DNA of 64,000 nt from Commensalibacter communis (GTDB taxonomy: Bacteria > Pseudomonadota > Alphaproteobacteria > Acetobacterales > Acetobacteraceae), in the NCBI RefSeq assembly GCF_947179015.1, contig NZ_CAMXCM010000001.1:958167-1022166 (forward strand), written 5' to 3'. The notes below the pieces were generated by a model. That model worked only from the letters and a program-made list of their open reading frames with translations. It was not told where the DNA came from and did not search any database. The position numbers and the translations under genes are program-made. Within the stretch, counting starts at the first letter, position 1, and the number at the start of each line of letters is the position of its first letter. Positions 34,733 to 43,422 of the stretch are shown piece by piece.

Positions 34733-35638
34733 TTAACCTTTAGCAGCTTGCGCAACTTCAGCAGCAAAATCTGATTCTTCTTTTTCAATGCCTTCACCAA
34801 GGTGGAAGCGTTCAAAAGCAACAAGTTTAGAACCACTTTTTTCGATTACAGCTTTTACTCTGCTTTCGCCATCATGGATCCATAGTTGTTCAAGTAACAC
34901 AACTTCTTCATAGAATTTGCGGATACGACCATCAATCATTTTTTCAATGATATTGTCTGGTTTACCAGAAGCACGAGCTTGTTCAACAAAGATCGCTTTT
35001 TCACGTTCTAATTCTTCAGAAGAAACTTCTTCAATTTTTAATGCAATTGGACGAACTGCTGCAACTTGCATACCGATTTTACGACCTAAATCTTCAAGAT
35101 CAGCTGAAGCTGCTGGAGCTTCTAATGCAGCCAATACGGCAATTTTACCAACAGTTGGACGTAATGCACCGTGAATATAGCTGCCCACGACACCATTACC
35201 AACTTCTAGTACACGCACACGACGAATGGTCATATTTTCACCAATGGTTGCGATCAAAGTAGTTAAGTTTTCAGCAACTGTTTTACCATTTTCCATTGTT
35301 GCATTTTTCAATGCTTCAACGTCGTCACCTGTTGTTAATGCAACTTTTGCTGCATCTTCAACAAATTGTTGGAATTGTTCGTTACGTGCCACAAAGTCTG
35401 TTTCAGCATTGATTTCAACAACTGCAGCTTTATTACCAGCTGTTGCAACACCAACAAGACCTTCAGCAGCAACACGACCTGATTTTTTAGCAGCCGTTGC
35501 AAGACCTTTTGTACGCAACCAATCGATTGCTTCTTCAACATTTCCAGCGGTTTCGTTCAGTGCTTTTTTACAATCCATCATACCAGCACCGGTTTTTTCG
35601 CGTAATTCTTTTACTAACGCGGCTGTAATTTGTGCCAT
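34733..35638 (-). CDS. tsf: Elongation factor Ts
   Basis: A 301-residue EF-Ts that exchanges GDP on EF-Tu. The UBA-like N-terminal domain has [19 protein letters not shown], and the core carries [14 protein letters not shown] and the [11 protein letters not shown] block. The start is ATG 35638, with GAGGA seven bases upstream (minus strand). The open frame continues 20 codons further upstream, but that part is non-conserved leader. The middle position in rpsB-tsf-recO is the usual arrangement. Confidence 0.96.
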   Translation of the reverse strand: MAQITAALVKELREKTGAGMMDCKKALNETAGNVEEAIDWLRTKGLATAAKKSGRVAAEGLVGVATAGNKAAVVEINAETDFVARNEQFQQFVEDAAKVALTTGDDVEALKNATMENGKTVAENLTTLIATIGENMTIRRVRVLEVGNGVVGSYIHGALRPTVGKIAVLAALEAPAASADLEDLGRKIGMQVAAVRPIALKIEEVSSEELEREKAIFVEQARASGKPDNIIEKMIDGRIRKFYEEVVLLEQLWIHDGESRVKAVIEKSGSKLVAFERFHLGEGIEKEESDFAAEVAQAAKG

Positions 35639-35706
35639 AATTGTCCTCTTTTTTAAATGCAGAAGCGCCCCGATCAATTCGAGACGCCCACTTATCACTA
35701 TTCAGA

Positions 35707-35723
35707 CAAAGCCGATGGCTTTG
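35707..35723 (-). promoter_or_regulatory. Hairpin in the rpsB-tsf spacer
   Basis: CAAAGCC and GGCTTTG form a 7-bp stem around GAT in the 121-bp spacer between rpsB and tsf. No T run follows, so partial attenuation or an RNA processing site is more likely than full termination. Confidence 0.35.
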
Positions 35724-35759
35724 CCTATATCAAATCAAAATTCTGATAACTTATGATAA

Positions 35760-36548
35760 TTAAGCAGGAATTTCTGATGTTTCTTCGATAGAAACTGTTT
35801 CCATCATGACTTCAGGAGGTAATTCTTCTGAAGCGCCTAGGTCTTCACCAGAAGCACCAAGTTCAGCAGAAATACCGTCAAGAACTGCACCAGAAATCAA
35901 CTCACAATAAAGATTGATAGAGCGTAATGCATCATCATTACCAGGAACAGGATAAGTAATTCCTGCTGGATCAGAGTTACTATCCAAAATCGCAACAACT
36001 GGAATACCAAGTTTATTTGCTTCTTGAACAGCTAATTTTTCTTTGTTGGTGTCGATAATGAAAAGAATGTCTGGAAGACCACCCATTTCTTTAATACCGC
36101 CCAAAGAACGTTCCAATTTTTCACGTTCACGTGTTAATTGCAGAACTTCTTTCTTTGTCAAACCTGCCGTATCACCATCAAGGGTTTCTTCAACTTGACG
36201 TAAACGTTTAATTGAATTGGTGATTGTTTTCCAGTTGGTCAGCATTCCGCCCAACCAACGATGGTTTACATAATATTGACCACAACGTTTTGCGGTTTCA
36301 GCAACGCTTTCTGCTGCTGTGCGTTTTGTTCCAACAAAAAGAACACGTCCACCATTAGCAACGGTATCACGAACTGCATTTAATGCGCGATCCAACATAG
36401 GAACGGTTTGTTGCAAATCGATGATATGAACCTGATTACGAACCCCAAACAAAAATGGAGCCATTTTTGGGTTCCAACGACGGGTGTGATGTCCGAAATG
36501 AACACCAGCTTCTAATAATTGACGTAAGGTAAAATGTGGCATCGCCAT
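35760..36548 (-). CDS. rpsB: 30S ribosomal protein S2
   Basis: A 262-residue uS2. It shows [19 protein letters not shown] near the N-terminus, [25 protein letters not shown], and the second signature [27 protein letters not shown] as two halves. A glutamate-rich tail ends the protein, as in alphaproteobacteria. Two ATG codons (36548, 36542) are possible. AAGGAAG is better spaced for the first. It leads rpsB-tsf-recO. Confidence 0.97.
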   Translation of the reverse strand: MAMPHFTLRQLLEAGVHFGHHTRRWNPKMAPFLFGVRNQVHIIDLQQTVPMLDRALNAVRDTVANGGRVLFVGTKRTAAESVAETAKRCGQYYVNHRWLGGMLTNWKTITNSIKRLRQVEETLDGDTAGLTKKEVLQLTREREKLERSLGGIKEMGGLPDILFIIDTNKEKLAVQEANKLGIPVVAILDSNSDPAGITYPVPGNDDALRSINLYCELISGAVLDGISAELGASGEDLGASEELPPEVMMETVSIEETSEIPA

Positions 36549-36780
36549 TTGACGTGCTTCCTTTCTTTCTGGTTAAACCTCCGTAAAGCGCCGATCCATA
36601 TTGCAGGCACCAGTGGCAAAAACTTTACGTGTGAATTTATCGAGCAATCTCGATAGAGTTTATATGAAAGAATTTTTCCAAAAAATCAAGTGATTATTTG
36701 TATAATTATCTGATGAAAAATGCATTTTTTAAATATGATGATATATTAATAAAATACGCATCATAAAGGTAGAAAATGAC

Positions 36781-38130
36781 ATGGATAAATTTGATATTGA
36801 ATCGTTACAAGAGAATATTCATTTCAAAGAAACAAAATTATATTTCCAAGAAGTCATGATGGCCTATCAAATTGGGGCATATCGATCTGCTGTGGTGACT
36901 TTGTGGTCGGTTACAGTCTGCGATATTGTTTTACGATTACAACATTTAATTGATTTATATAATGATCCCAATGCCGTGCAAATATTACAAAAAATCAAAG
37001 ACGAGCAAAATAAAAATAGTAAATCCTCTGCTTGGGAGCTTCAGATCCTTGAGGAAGTTTTAATACAAACACAGCTTATTAATCATGCAGACTTTGAAAA
37101 CTTAAAATATTTACAAAAACAACGTCATTTATGCGCTCATCCAATCCTGAGCGATGGGTTACAACTCTATAAACCCAATAAAGAAACCACCAGAGCGCTT
37201 ATTCGCAATACCCTTGAAAGCGTATTATCGAAGCCACCATTTTATACTGATAAAACTATTCTTACAATCTTAGAGGATTTATCTGAAGCACAAAATTTCT
37301 TAACAACACGCGATCAAATAAAACGATATATAGAAGATCGATACCTTAATAGGTTACCTTTGGAGGTTGAGTTAAAATTATTTCGCTTGTTATGGAAATT
37401 AGCATTTAGACTAGATAATGATGATTGTAGAAAAAATCGTCTAATTAATTGCCAAATGTTAATAATATTAACAGAACGTCACTCTTCCGAAATCTATAAC
37501 CTAATTTCTGACGACAAAGAATATTACAGTAACATATCAAATTTAATCAATAAGATCAGATATATAATAATATATTTATCAAAATTCAAAAAAAATCTTT
37601 TCTGTTTATTATCTCAAGGTGCTCAAACAATAATTAGAGAAATATGCAAAAAAGATGATGAATGTTTATTATATGGGTGGTTCGTTCACGACAGCCTAAC
37701 AGATTACTATAATACTGTTTTAAATTGTATGAATACTAACCTCTCATTCTTCATAGAAGAATATGATTGGAAAAATGTTTTTAATTTTTCTGATAACATA
37801 GAATGGGAAATGCAAGTCAATCAATTAATAACATTTTATTACTGTAGCGCTTCATCTAATGATATTGCCCTCGAACGTTCTAATTCAACGATTTTACCTT
37901 GTTTTGATAAATTCAATAATCAAGAAAAAATAGAGTTCTTACTTACAAATATAGAATTGAGTTATCAGCTTTGTAACAAAGAAAATCTTAAACGTAGTCA
38001 CCAGTTTCTTCGCAAGCATTTTGAAAAAATCTTACCCAAAGAATTTGACTTTACTGTCTATCCACAATTTAATGCGCAGACTCTTCAGGAAACATTCCCT
38101 GATATTTCTCAGCTCAATAAGTTAGATTGA
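36781..38130 (+). CDS. HEPN-like domain protein of unknown function
   Basis: A 449-residue mostly helical protein without signal or TM segments. The N-terminal 150 residues look like a HEPN fold: a helix with QEVMMAYQIGAYRSAVVTLW, then a region ending in LQKQRHLCAHPI, where R115 and H120 fit the Rx4H motif used by HEPN ribonucleases. The remaining 300 residues are asparagine- and isoleucine-rich helices with no recognised domain. HEPN RNases occur in toxin-antitoxin and anti-phage systems. That role is only inferred. The codons are more AT-rich than those of the ribosomal operon beside it, suggesting acquisition. Ten bases separate it from the DMT transporter gene. Confidence 0.6.
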   Translation: MDKFDIESLQENIHFKETKLYFQEVMMAYQIGAYRSAVVTLWSVTVCDIVLRLQHLIDLYNDPNAVQILQKIKDEQNKNSKSSAWELQILEEVLIQTQLINHADFENLKYLQKQRHLCAHPILSDGLQLYKPNKETTRALIRNTLESVLSKPPFYTDKTILTILEDLSEAQNFLTTRDQIKRYIEDRYLNRLPLEVELKLFRLLWKLAFRLDNDDCRKNRLINCQMLIILTERHSSEIYNLISDDKEYYSNISNLINKIRYIIIYLSKFKKNLFCLLSQGAQTIIREICKKDDECLLYGWFVHDSLTDYYNTVLNCMNTNLSFFIEEYDWKNVFNFSDNIEWEMQVNQLITFYYCSASSNDIALERSNSTILPCFDKFNNQEKIEFLLTNIELSYQLCNKENLKRSHQFLRKHFEKILPKEFDFTVYPQFNAQTLQETFPDISQLNKLD

Positions 38131-38140
38131 TATATAAACA

Positions 38141-39028
38141 ATGTCTGCAAAGCTACAAGGTATTATTCTAGTCCTCCTCGGCACCATCAGCTATGGGTTG
38201 CCAGCTTCTTTGATTAAACTGTCTAAACAAGATGGGATCACCGAAGCGAATATTCTCTTTTTCCAATTCTTCTTCGGTTGCCTTGCTTTGGGCATACTCT
38301 ATTTCTTTAGCGCGAAGAAAATCAAAACCAATGAAACACCACTAAATTCCAGCGCAAAGAGAAGTCTTATTCTGTCTGGTACTGCCTTGGCATTAACAAA
38401 CTCTTTTTATTTTACGTCTTTAGAATATGTATCCGTAGCCATTGCCGCGGTCATGCTGATGCAATCTGTGTGGATTACGTCCGTTCTGGATTTCATCTTT
38501 AAAAAAGTTGTCCCAAGCCCGATACAAATCATCTCTATTATCGTGGTTCTGGTGGGAACGATTTTTACAGCCGATCTTATCAATACAACGATGGTCATTT
38601 CTCCTTTTGGATTGTTCCTCAGCTTTATGTCGGGGGTTTGTTATGCAGTCACGATTATGGTTACCAATAATTTAGCCCCCCAAGCCTCTGCTGTGGGCAG
38701 GTCATTTTATATTTCTTTGGGTGCATTTATCGTTATCAGTCTTCTTTGGGGATGGTCAATTAATTTCACTATCATTCCACTCTCTTTAAAATGGGGAATG
38801 ATGATTGCTTGTTTTGCGATTGTTTTACCTTTGTTACTCTTTGCCAAAGGTATGCCAAAAATCACAGCGGGTATTGGGGGCGTTTTATCCGCGTTGGAGT
38901 TGCCCGCAGCAATTGCTTTTGCTTATTTTATTCTTGATGAACACATAACGCTTTTACAATTTATTGGCGTTATATTAATTTTCATAGCCATTAGCAGTGT
39001 TAATTTAGTCCGAAAAAAAATCTATTGA
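38141..39028 (+). CDS. EamA/DMT-superfamily transporter
   Basis: A 295-residue membrane protein with ten TM segments in two EamA repeats (first near 5-135, second near 150-290). SYGLPASLIKLSKQDGITE in TM1 and ALELPAAIAFAYFILDEHITLLQF in TM9-10 (as ALELPAAIAFAYFILDE) are typical of drug/metabolite exporters. The substrate is unknown. It starts ten bases after the HEPN-like gene and may be co-transcribed with it. A strong terminator follows at 39055-39097. Confidence 0.85.
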   Translation: MSAKLQGIILVLLGTISYGLPASLIKLSKQDGITEANILFFQFFFGCLALGILYFFSAKKIKTNETPLNSSAKRSLILSGTALALTNSFYFTSLEYVSVAIAAVMLMQSVWITSVLDFIFKKVVPSPIQIISIIVVLVGTIFTADLINTTMVISPFGLFLSFMSGVCYAVTIMVTNNLAPQASAVGRSFYISLGAFIVISLLWGWSINFTIIPLSLKWGMMIACFAIVLPLLLFAKGMPKITAGIGGVLSALELPAAIAFAYFILDEHITLLQFIGVILIFIAISSVNLVRKKIY

Positions 39029-39054
39029 AATATAAAATTCAAAAAATAATCACA

Positions 39055-39097
39055 ATACCGTCATAAATCATACATAACGGTATCGGATTTTTTTTTT
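39055..39097 (+). terminator. Rho-independent terminator after the DMT transporter gene
   Basis: ATACCGT (39055-39061) and ACGGTAT (39077-39083) form a stem with a 15-base loop followed, after four bases, by ten T. The convergent autotransporter gene ends just beyond. Confidence 0.75.
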
Positions 39098-39103
39098 ATT
39101 TAG

Positions 39104-41053
39104 TTAAAAATTTAATGTTGTTCCAAGCATTCCATTGACACCATGACTGTTTAGTCCAGCACCATAGTAATCTGCACTAATATTAAAAGACCACTGACCT
39201 CTTTGAGCCGTCAAATGTGCGCCTGCCTTGTAGATATTTGGACTGTTAAACGCTGAATATTGTTTAACACCAACTCCGTAAATACTGCCATATTGATTGA
39301 CACTGGCATTGCTTAAAATACGTTCATAACCCAAAGTCATCCCTGGTGTGAAACTCCATTGTCCCGAATGTAATGGATTAAAGTTGAGATCAACATTCGC
39401 AACCAAGCTGGGTTGGATTTTGTCAAACCTAGACATATTTAATGCCAGCTCACTGCCTTTTTCGCGAACACGACCTAAATGCAGGCTGGTCACTTGTATT
39501 CCAACCGATGGATCAATGGTGAATGCATTAGCTTTGAACAACCACCCTGCCATCGCACGACCGCTGTAATACGCACCACTAGTATTGCCTTTCGTTGAGC
39601 TGAAACCATTCCCTAATTGGCGTTCACTTTGATAATTGACGTAACCGATATTTGCTTGCGCTCTTATCCATGCGCCAGAATTATCAAGCCCTTTAAATGC
39701 ATAATTTCCACCTAAGGTAACAAAGCCACTATTGGTTGTAACCCGTCCACCATTACTGTTGACATTACCATAATTATAACCCAGCCCACCGTTAACAGAT
39801 AGTTTCTGATTAAAACGATGCGTTAATCCAAAAACAGTGCCACCTGTATATTCATTACTGGAATTAAAACCATTTCTTGAATCTGTGCTGAGATAATTAC
39901 TCAGCCCCTGCATCCAAAAAGCAGTTTCACCGTTCTTCATTCCTCTGCCTGTTGTCAAAGGCATTAACATATCATTCATTTTAGAAGGCTGGCGTAATAA
40001 ATAGCTTGCTGCATCAGCGTAAACTTGTCCACCGACACGCATTTCCAAACCATTCAACGTGCCTTGATCAATTGCGGATTGAAGATAGTAATTATAATTT
40101 GTGTAAGCCCCCGACAGAGCAGTACCTTGCAATGCATTTAATAGATTGGCACCAGAAGCAGCATTGCCTTTAAAATTTTCTTTTCCAGGTAAAGTTAGGT
40201 AACGCACCATCTTTCCGCGCAAGACATAGATAGTGGCTTGATCCAACCCCAATCCCTGCTTAAGATAATTATCCATTGTACCATAAGTTTTAGTAACTTG
40301 ATCTAACCCTGCTTCGAGCCAAGATTGATCTACAGACATAATGGTTCGGTAAGAATCCTGCATAGACACAGGTAATTTTGCCACCGTTGCATTAATGCGT
40401 GAAGCTGTGTATGCATTTGTTGCTAGATAATTAGATATAATATCTTGTTTATCCACACCTGCGAGAGACTGTAATACTGCTGCAGTCCAACCCGTGCGAT
40501 CTTTTCCAGCTGTACAATGAAATAAAGCCGCGGAATCAGCATTTGCTAATATTTTCAACTCATCCCCAAAACCAGATCTGGCATAAGGATCGGTCACAAA
40601 GCTACGCTCAGTTTGCTGCATCATACTATTAACCTGGTCTTTGTTTAAACTACCATAATTGAGCGTAACGACACTATTTTGGTTTCCTATAATATCAACA
40701 TGATAATAGGACATATTTGGAGAAAGTGTATCTGGCGTTGCGGTAATTTCTGAATTGGTTCTTAAATCAATAATGGTGCCTATATTTAGTTTTTCCATCA
40801 CGCTAAGGTCATTACCAATAGGTGTTATTGCATTCGAACGGTAAAAAACCCCTGATCTCATTATACCATTATGGGCTGTTGTATAAGCAGTATCAATCCC
40901 AGCAATATCGCGGAAATTATCCATCCCTTGCATTCTCGGTGTATTTAATTGCACCGTTTGCGCCGTTGCCACATCCATAGGATATAACAAAGGAGTAATG
41001 AATAATAGGCTAGCAATACAGGAAGAGGATAAAAAAGAAAACTTTATGTTCAT
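39104..41053 (-). CDS. Tyrosine phosphatase fused to an autotransporter beta-barrel
   Basis: A 649-residue secreted protein with a signal peptide (to about residue 32, VATAQ). Residues about 35-300 form a tyrosine/dual-specificity phosphatase domain of the IphP/Y_phosphatase3 type with the full P-loop HCTAGKDRTG (C180, R186), an early GMDNFRDIAG and IGTIIDLRTNSE for the acid loop region. Residues about 375-649 are an autotransporter barrel ending GMLGTTLNF with terminal F. The phosphatase should be displayed on or released from the cell surface. The upstream in-frame ATG at 41104 would place 17 residues before the signal, so ATG 41053 is chosen. Confidence 0.8.
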   Translation of the reverse strand: MNIKFSFLSSSCIASLLFITPLLYPMDVATAQTVQLNTPRMQGMDNFRDIAGIDTAYTTAHNGIMRSGVFYRSNAITPIGNDLSVMEKLNIGTIIDLRTNSEITATPDTLSPNMSYYHVDIIGNQNSVVTLNYGSLNKDQVNSMMQQTERSFVTDPYARSGFGDELKILANADSAALFHCTAGKDRTGWTAAVLQSLAGVDKQDIISNYLATNAYTASRINATVAKLPVSMQDSYRTIMSVDQSWLEAGLDQVTKTYGTMDNYLKQGLGLDQATIYVLRGKMVRYLTLPGKENFKGNAASGANLLNALQGTALSGAYTNYNYYLQSAIDQGTLNGLEMRVGGQVYADAASYLLRQPSKMNDMLMPLTTGRGMKNGETAFWMQGLSNYLSTDSRNGFNSSNEYTGGTVFGLTHRFNQKLSVNGGLGYNYGNVNSNGGRVTTNSGFVTLGGNYAFKGLDNSGAWIRAQANIGYVNYQSERQLGNGFSSTKGNTSGAYYSGRAMAGWLFKANAFTIDPSVGIQVTSLHLGRVREKGSELALNMSRFDKIQPSLVANVDLNFNPLHSGQWSFTPGMTLGYERILSNASVNQYGSIYGVGVKQYSAFNSPNIYKAGAHLTAQRGQWSFNISADYYGAGLNSHGVNGMLGTTLNF

Positions 41054-41301
41054 TATAAAACCATCGTTATAAGTAAAAATTATACCAATCGGTTTAAAGA
41101 ACAATTTGAATAAATAACAATGAATAGAATATTAATTATAGGTTAAGATTTTATTATATTACGAGGACATTATATAACCACATGCATTCTAAAATACAAA
41201 CATACTTATTAAATATTAAGCATCAGTCATATTGTTTACAGTAATTTTAAATCTATACCAATTGATGTATCTTTTAAAACAATCTGTAAACAATAAAATT
41301 G

Positions 41302-41685
41302 TTAGTCTACTCTAGATAATAATGCTTTGTCACAACCAGAATTTTTACATTCTCTTTCGATTGATTTTAACAAAGAAATACGTCTTTCCATTTTATCATT
41401 AACACAATTCAAAGCAACAGTTCCCCCATCAGAACATTCTTTATCACGAGCTCTGATCCATTGAATTTGTGTCTTTTTAACCGCTTGTTTTTGATCAACT
41501 TTTAGAACTTTGATCGTTTTTCCATATTGATCGTTAATCTCTTTATCTAACTGAGTCATTTTCAAAGACGCACAATACGTATTATCATATGCAGTAATAG
41601 GGTTACTACAACTCATAGCGAAAACAGCTGGTGCCAATGAAAATTGTGCCAATAATCCTGTAACTAAAAGAGTCTTTTTTAACAT
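41302..41685 (-). CDS. LprI-like (DUF1311) periplasmic protein
   Basis: A 127-residue exported protein: a signal peptide ending near VFA, then the LprI/DUF1311 pattern with paired cysteines (MSCSNP, YCASLKMTQLDKEIN, QIQWIRARDKECSDGG, LNCVNDKMERRISLL). Family members include lysozyme inhibitors, with roles largely unproven. It lies 30 bp after the cytochrome gene on the same strand and may be the last gene of the dehydrogenase operon. Confidence 0.82.
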   Translation of the reverse strand: MLKKTLLVTGLLAQFSLAPAVFAMSCSNPITAYDNTYCASLKMTQLDKEINDQYGKTIKVLKVDQKQAVKKTQIQWIRARDKECSDGGTVALNCVNDKMERRISLLKSIERECKNSGCDKALLSRVD

Positions 41686-41715
41686 TATAGGTTCCTTGTG
41701 AAGATATAGCTTTAT

Positions 41716-43044
41716 TTATTTCATATTTAACAAAGCACGCTCTTTTTTAACCTGTTCGACCGTAACATGTCCATTTCTATTTCCAAAATGTGCAATCACG
41801 TAATTGGCAATATCCGCAATATCTTGATCACTATAACCATCTTTAAAACCTGGCATGGAAAATGACCCAAGTTTCGAATCTTTTAATTCTGAACCTTCCA
41901 AAATAACTTTGATCAGATTGGTTCCTTGAGTCAATGTCGCCGTCTTTGATCCCCATAGACTTTCATATTCACCTTGCCGTCCCGCACCATTATCCAAATG
42001 GCAACTGGCACACAAAGCAGCAAAAAGATGGCTGCCATGACTGTGACTTGGCTCCGTATTTTGCAACTCTTCAACTGGAATATTTGCTGGTGCTTCTCCT
42101 TTTTCCTGAGGAGGTAGGGAACGTAAGTAGACAACCATTGCACGAATATCCTCTTGGCTCAAATGTGATAACCCATCATTGATCAATTTCGCCATTGGAC
42201 CAACAGCGGCACCATGCCCTTCAACATATCCTTTGGATAAATATTGTTGCAGATCTTTGTCACTCCAAGATCCTATGCCTGTATCTCCATCAGAAGATAT
42301 ATTATAAGCAACCCATCCATTAACTATTGATCCAGAATAGTCAGGTGTTTTACCCTTTACCCCATCAGTTGATGAATGACAAGAAGCACAATGTCCTGGA
42401 CCTTCTACTAAAAATTTACCTCTATTCCACTTGGCTGATTTTTGTGGATCTTCTTCAAAACTATCATTGGTATTATTATTTTGATTTCCTGCAGGAACAG
42501 TCACAGTTCCTTTTATTACTTTATTAACAACAGCAGGTTGCTGATCTAAATAAGCTTTGATCGCCAATATTTGATCCCTATCCATTAAACGATAAGCAGA
42601 ATATGGCATCACAGGATTTAAAGACCTTCCTTTATATCCAACACCATCGCGTAAGGCACTGACGAATTCATCATCTGTATACCGACCAATTCCTGTTTCT
42701 GGGTCAGGTGTAATATTGGACGCATAAACAGTTCCTTGATTTTTGATTTTAAACCCCCTGCCTCCAGCTAGAAACTTTCCATTATCTGCAGTATGACAGG
42801 TCTGACACCCAGAGGCATAAAATAAATACTCACCCATTTTGATTTGGACTCGTTTAGGATCAGACTGTTTAGGATCAGACTGTTTAGGATCAGACTGTTT
42901 AGGATCAGACTGTTTAGGATCAGACTGTTTAGGATCAATTTGAACTTCATCTGCAAAGACTTGCTGCAAAGGCGATAATATCGTACCTAGCATTATCCCT
43001 ATTGCAAGCAATATTTTTAATTCAAACCTAATAAAATAAACCAT
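41716..43044 (-). CDS. Triheme cytochrome c subunit of a periplasmic dehydrogenase
   Basis: A 442-residue exported protein with three c-heme sites: CQTCH (80-84), CASCH (219-223) and CASCH (345-349). This is the layout of the cytochrome subunits that carry electrons from alcohol and aldehyde dehydrogenases of acetic acid bacteria to ubiquinone. A signal peptide ends near VFADE. Between it and the first heme lies a low-complexity stretch of SDPKQ units (residues about 37-65) encoded by a 15-bp tandem repeat. It lies in the same operon as the molybdopterin and 2Fe-2S subunits and should be their electron acceptor. There is no C-terminal TM anchor. Confidence 0.88.
   Translation of the reverse strand: MVYFIRFELKILLAIGIMLGTILSPLQQVFADEVQIDPKQSDPKQSDPKQSDPKQSDPKQSDPKRVQIKMGEYLFYASGCQTCHTADNGKFLAGGRGFKIKNQGTVYASNITPDPETGIGRYTDDEFVSALRDGVGYKGRSLNPVMPYSAYRLMDRDQILAIKAYLDQQPAVVNKVIKGTVTVPAGNQNNNTNDSFEEDPQKSAKWNRGKFLVEGPGHCASCHSSTDGVKGKTPDYSGSIVNGWVAYNISSDGDTGIGSWSDKDLQQYLSKGYVEGHGAAVGPMAKLINDGLSHLSQEDIRAMVVYLRSLPPQEKGEAPANIPVEELQNTEPSHSHGSHLFAALCASCHLDNGAGRQGEYESLWGSKTATLTQGTNLIKVILEGSELKDSKLGSFSMPGFKDGYSDQDIADIANYVIAHFGNRNGHVTVEQVKKERALLNMK
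42856..42937. repeat. 15-bp tandem repeat, five exact copies plus a partial sixth
   Basis: The unit AGGATCAGACTGTTT repeats exactly at 42856, 42871, 42886, 42901 and 42916, with AGGATCA starting a sixth. On the minus strand it encodes SDPKQ repeats in the cytochrome c gene. The unit length keeps the frame, so copy-number change would only lengthen or shorten the linker. Confidence 0.95.
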
Positions 43045-43121
43045 AAAACAACTCTAATCCTAAGAAGATTCTCAATTCTAAGTTTTAATCGTAATCACAT
43101 TAAAAAAATAATAGATAATGA

Positions 43122-43388
43122 TTAAACCTTGCTTCTTCCAACCATTATTCCAAACAATGCGCCAGTCACTCCTATAATAATACCGATAATTCCCATATCT
43201 ATACCCAAAGATTGCCAATCATCGATAAGAATAGTTCCGTTTCGAATATAGGAATGCCCCAATATCACGCCTTTAAACGCCCACAAGGCACCAATCATTA
43301 TGCCTAAACAACCACATAGGATACCAATTGAGCGATATAGTGATGTATGCTTCGTCTGTTTATCTATAATCAATATGCGATACTCCAT
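43122..43388 (-). CDS. Small two-TM membrane protein within the dehydrogenase operon
   Basis: An 88-residue protein with two hydrophobic segments (about 21-42, GILCGCLGIMIGALWAF, and 60-85, GIIGIIIGVTGALFGIMVG), both glycine-rich. The ATG at 43388 is chosen over a TTG four codons earlier. No family is recognised. It sits between the molybdopterin subunit and the cytochrome c on the same strand, so it may anchor or help assemble the complex (inference). Confidence 0.55.
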   Translation of the reverse strand: MEYRILIIDKQTKHTSLYRSIGILCGCLGIMIGALWAFKGVILGHSYIRNGTILIDDWQSLGIDMGIIGIIIGVTGALFGIMVGRSKV

Positions 43389-43422
43389 TTTATTCACCAA
43401 TAAACTGAAATTTAGTGTAAGA

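Noticed and set aside
35226..35756. Plus-strand 176-codon open frame over tsf
   Set aside because: It is antisense to the EF-Ts coding sequence and owes its length to that gene's codon pattern.
42856..42937. Regularly repeated 15-bp units that might suggest a CRISPR or iteron array
   Set aside because: The units are directly adjacent without spacers, too short for CRISPR repeats, and lie in frame inside the cytochrome c gene as SDPKQ units.
43122..43388. Two-TM small protein as a toxin of a toxin-antitoxin pair
   Set aside because: It sits within the dehydrogenase operon, has two rather than one TM segment and no antitoxin-like partner or antisense RNA signal is visible.
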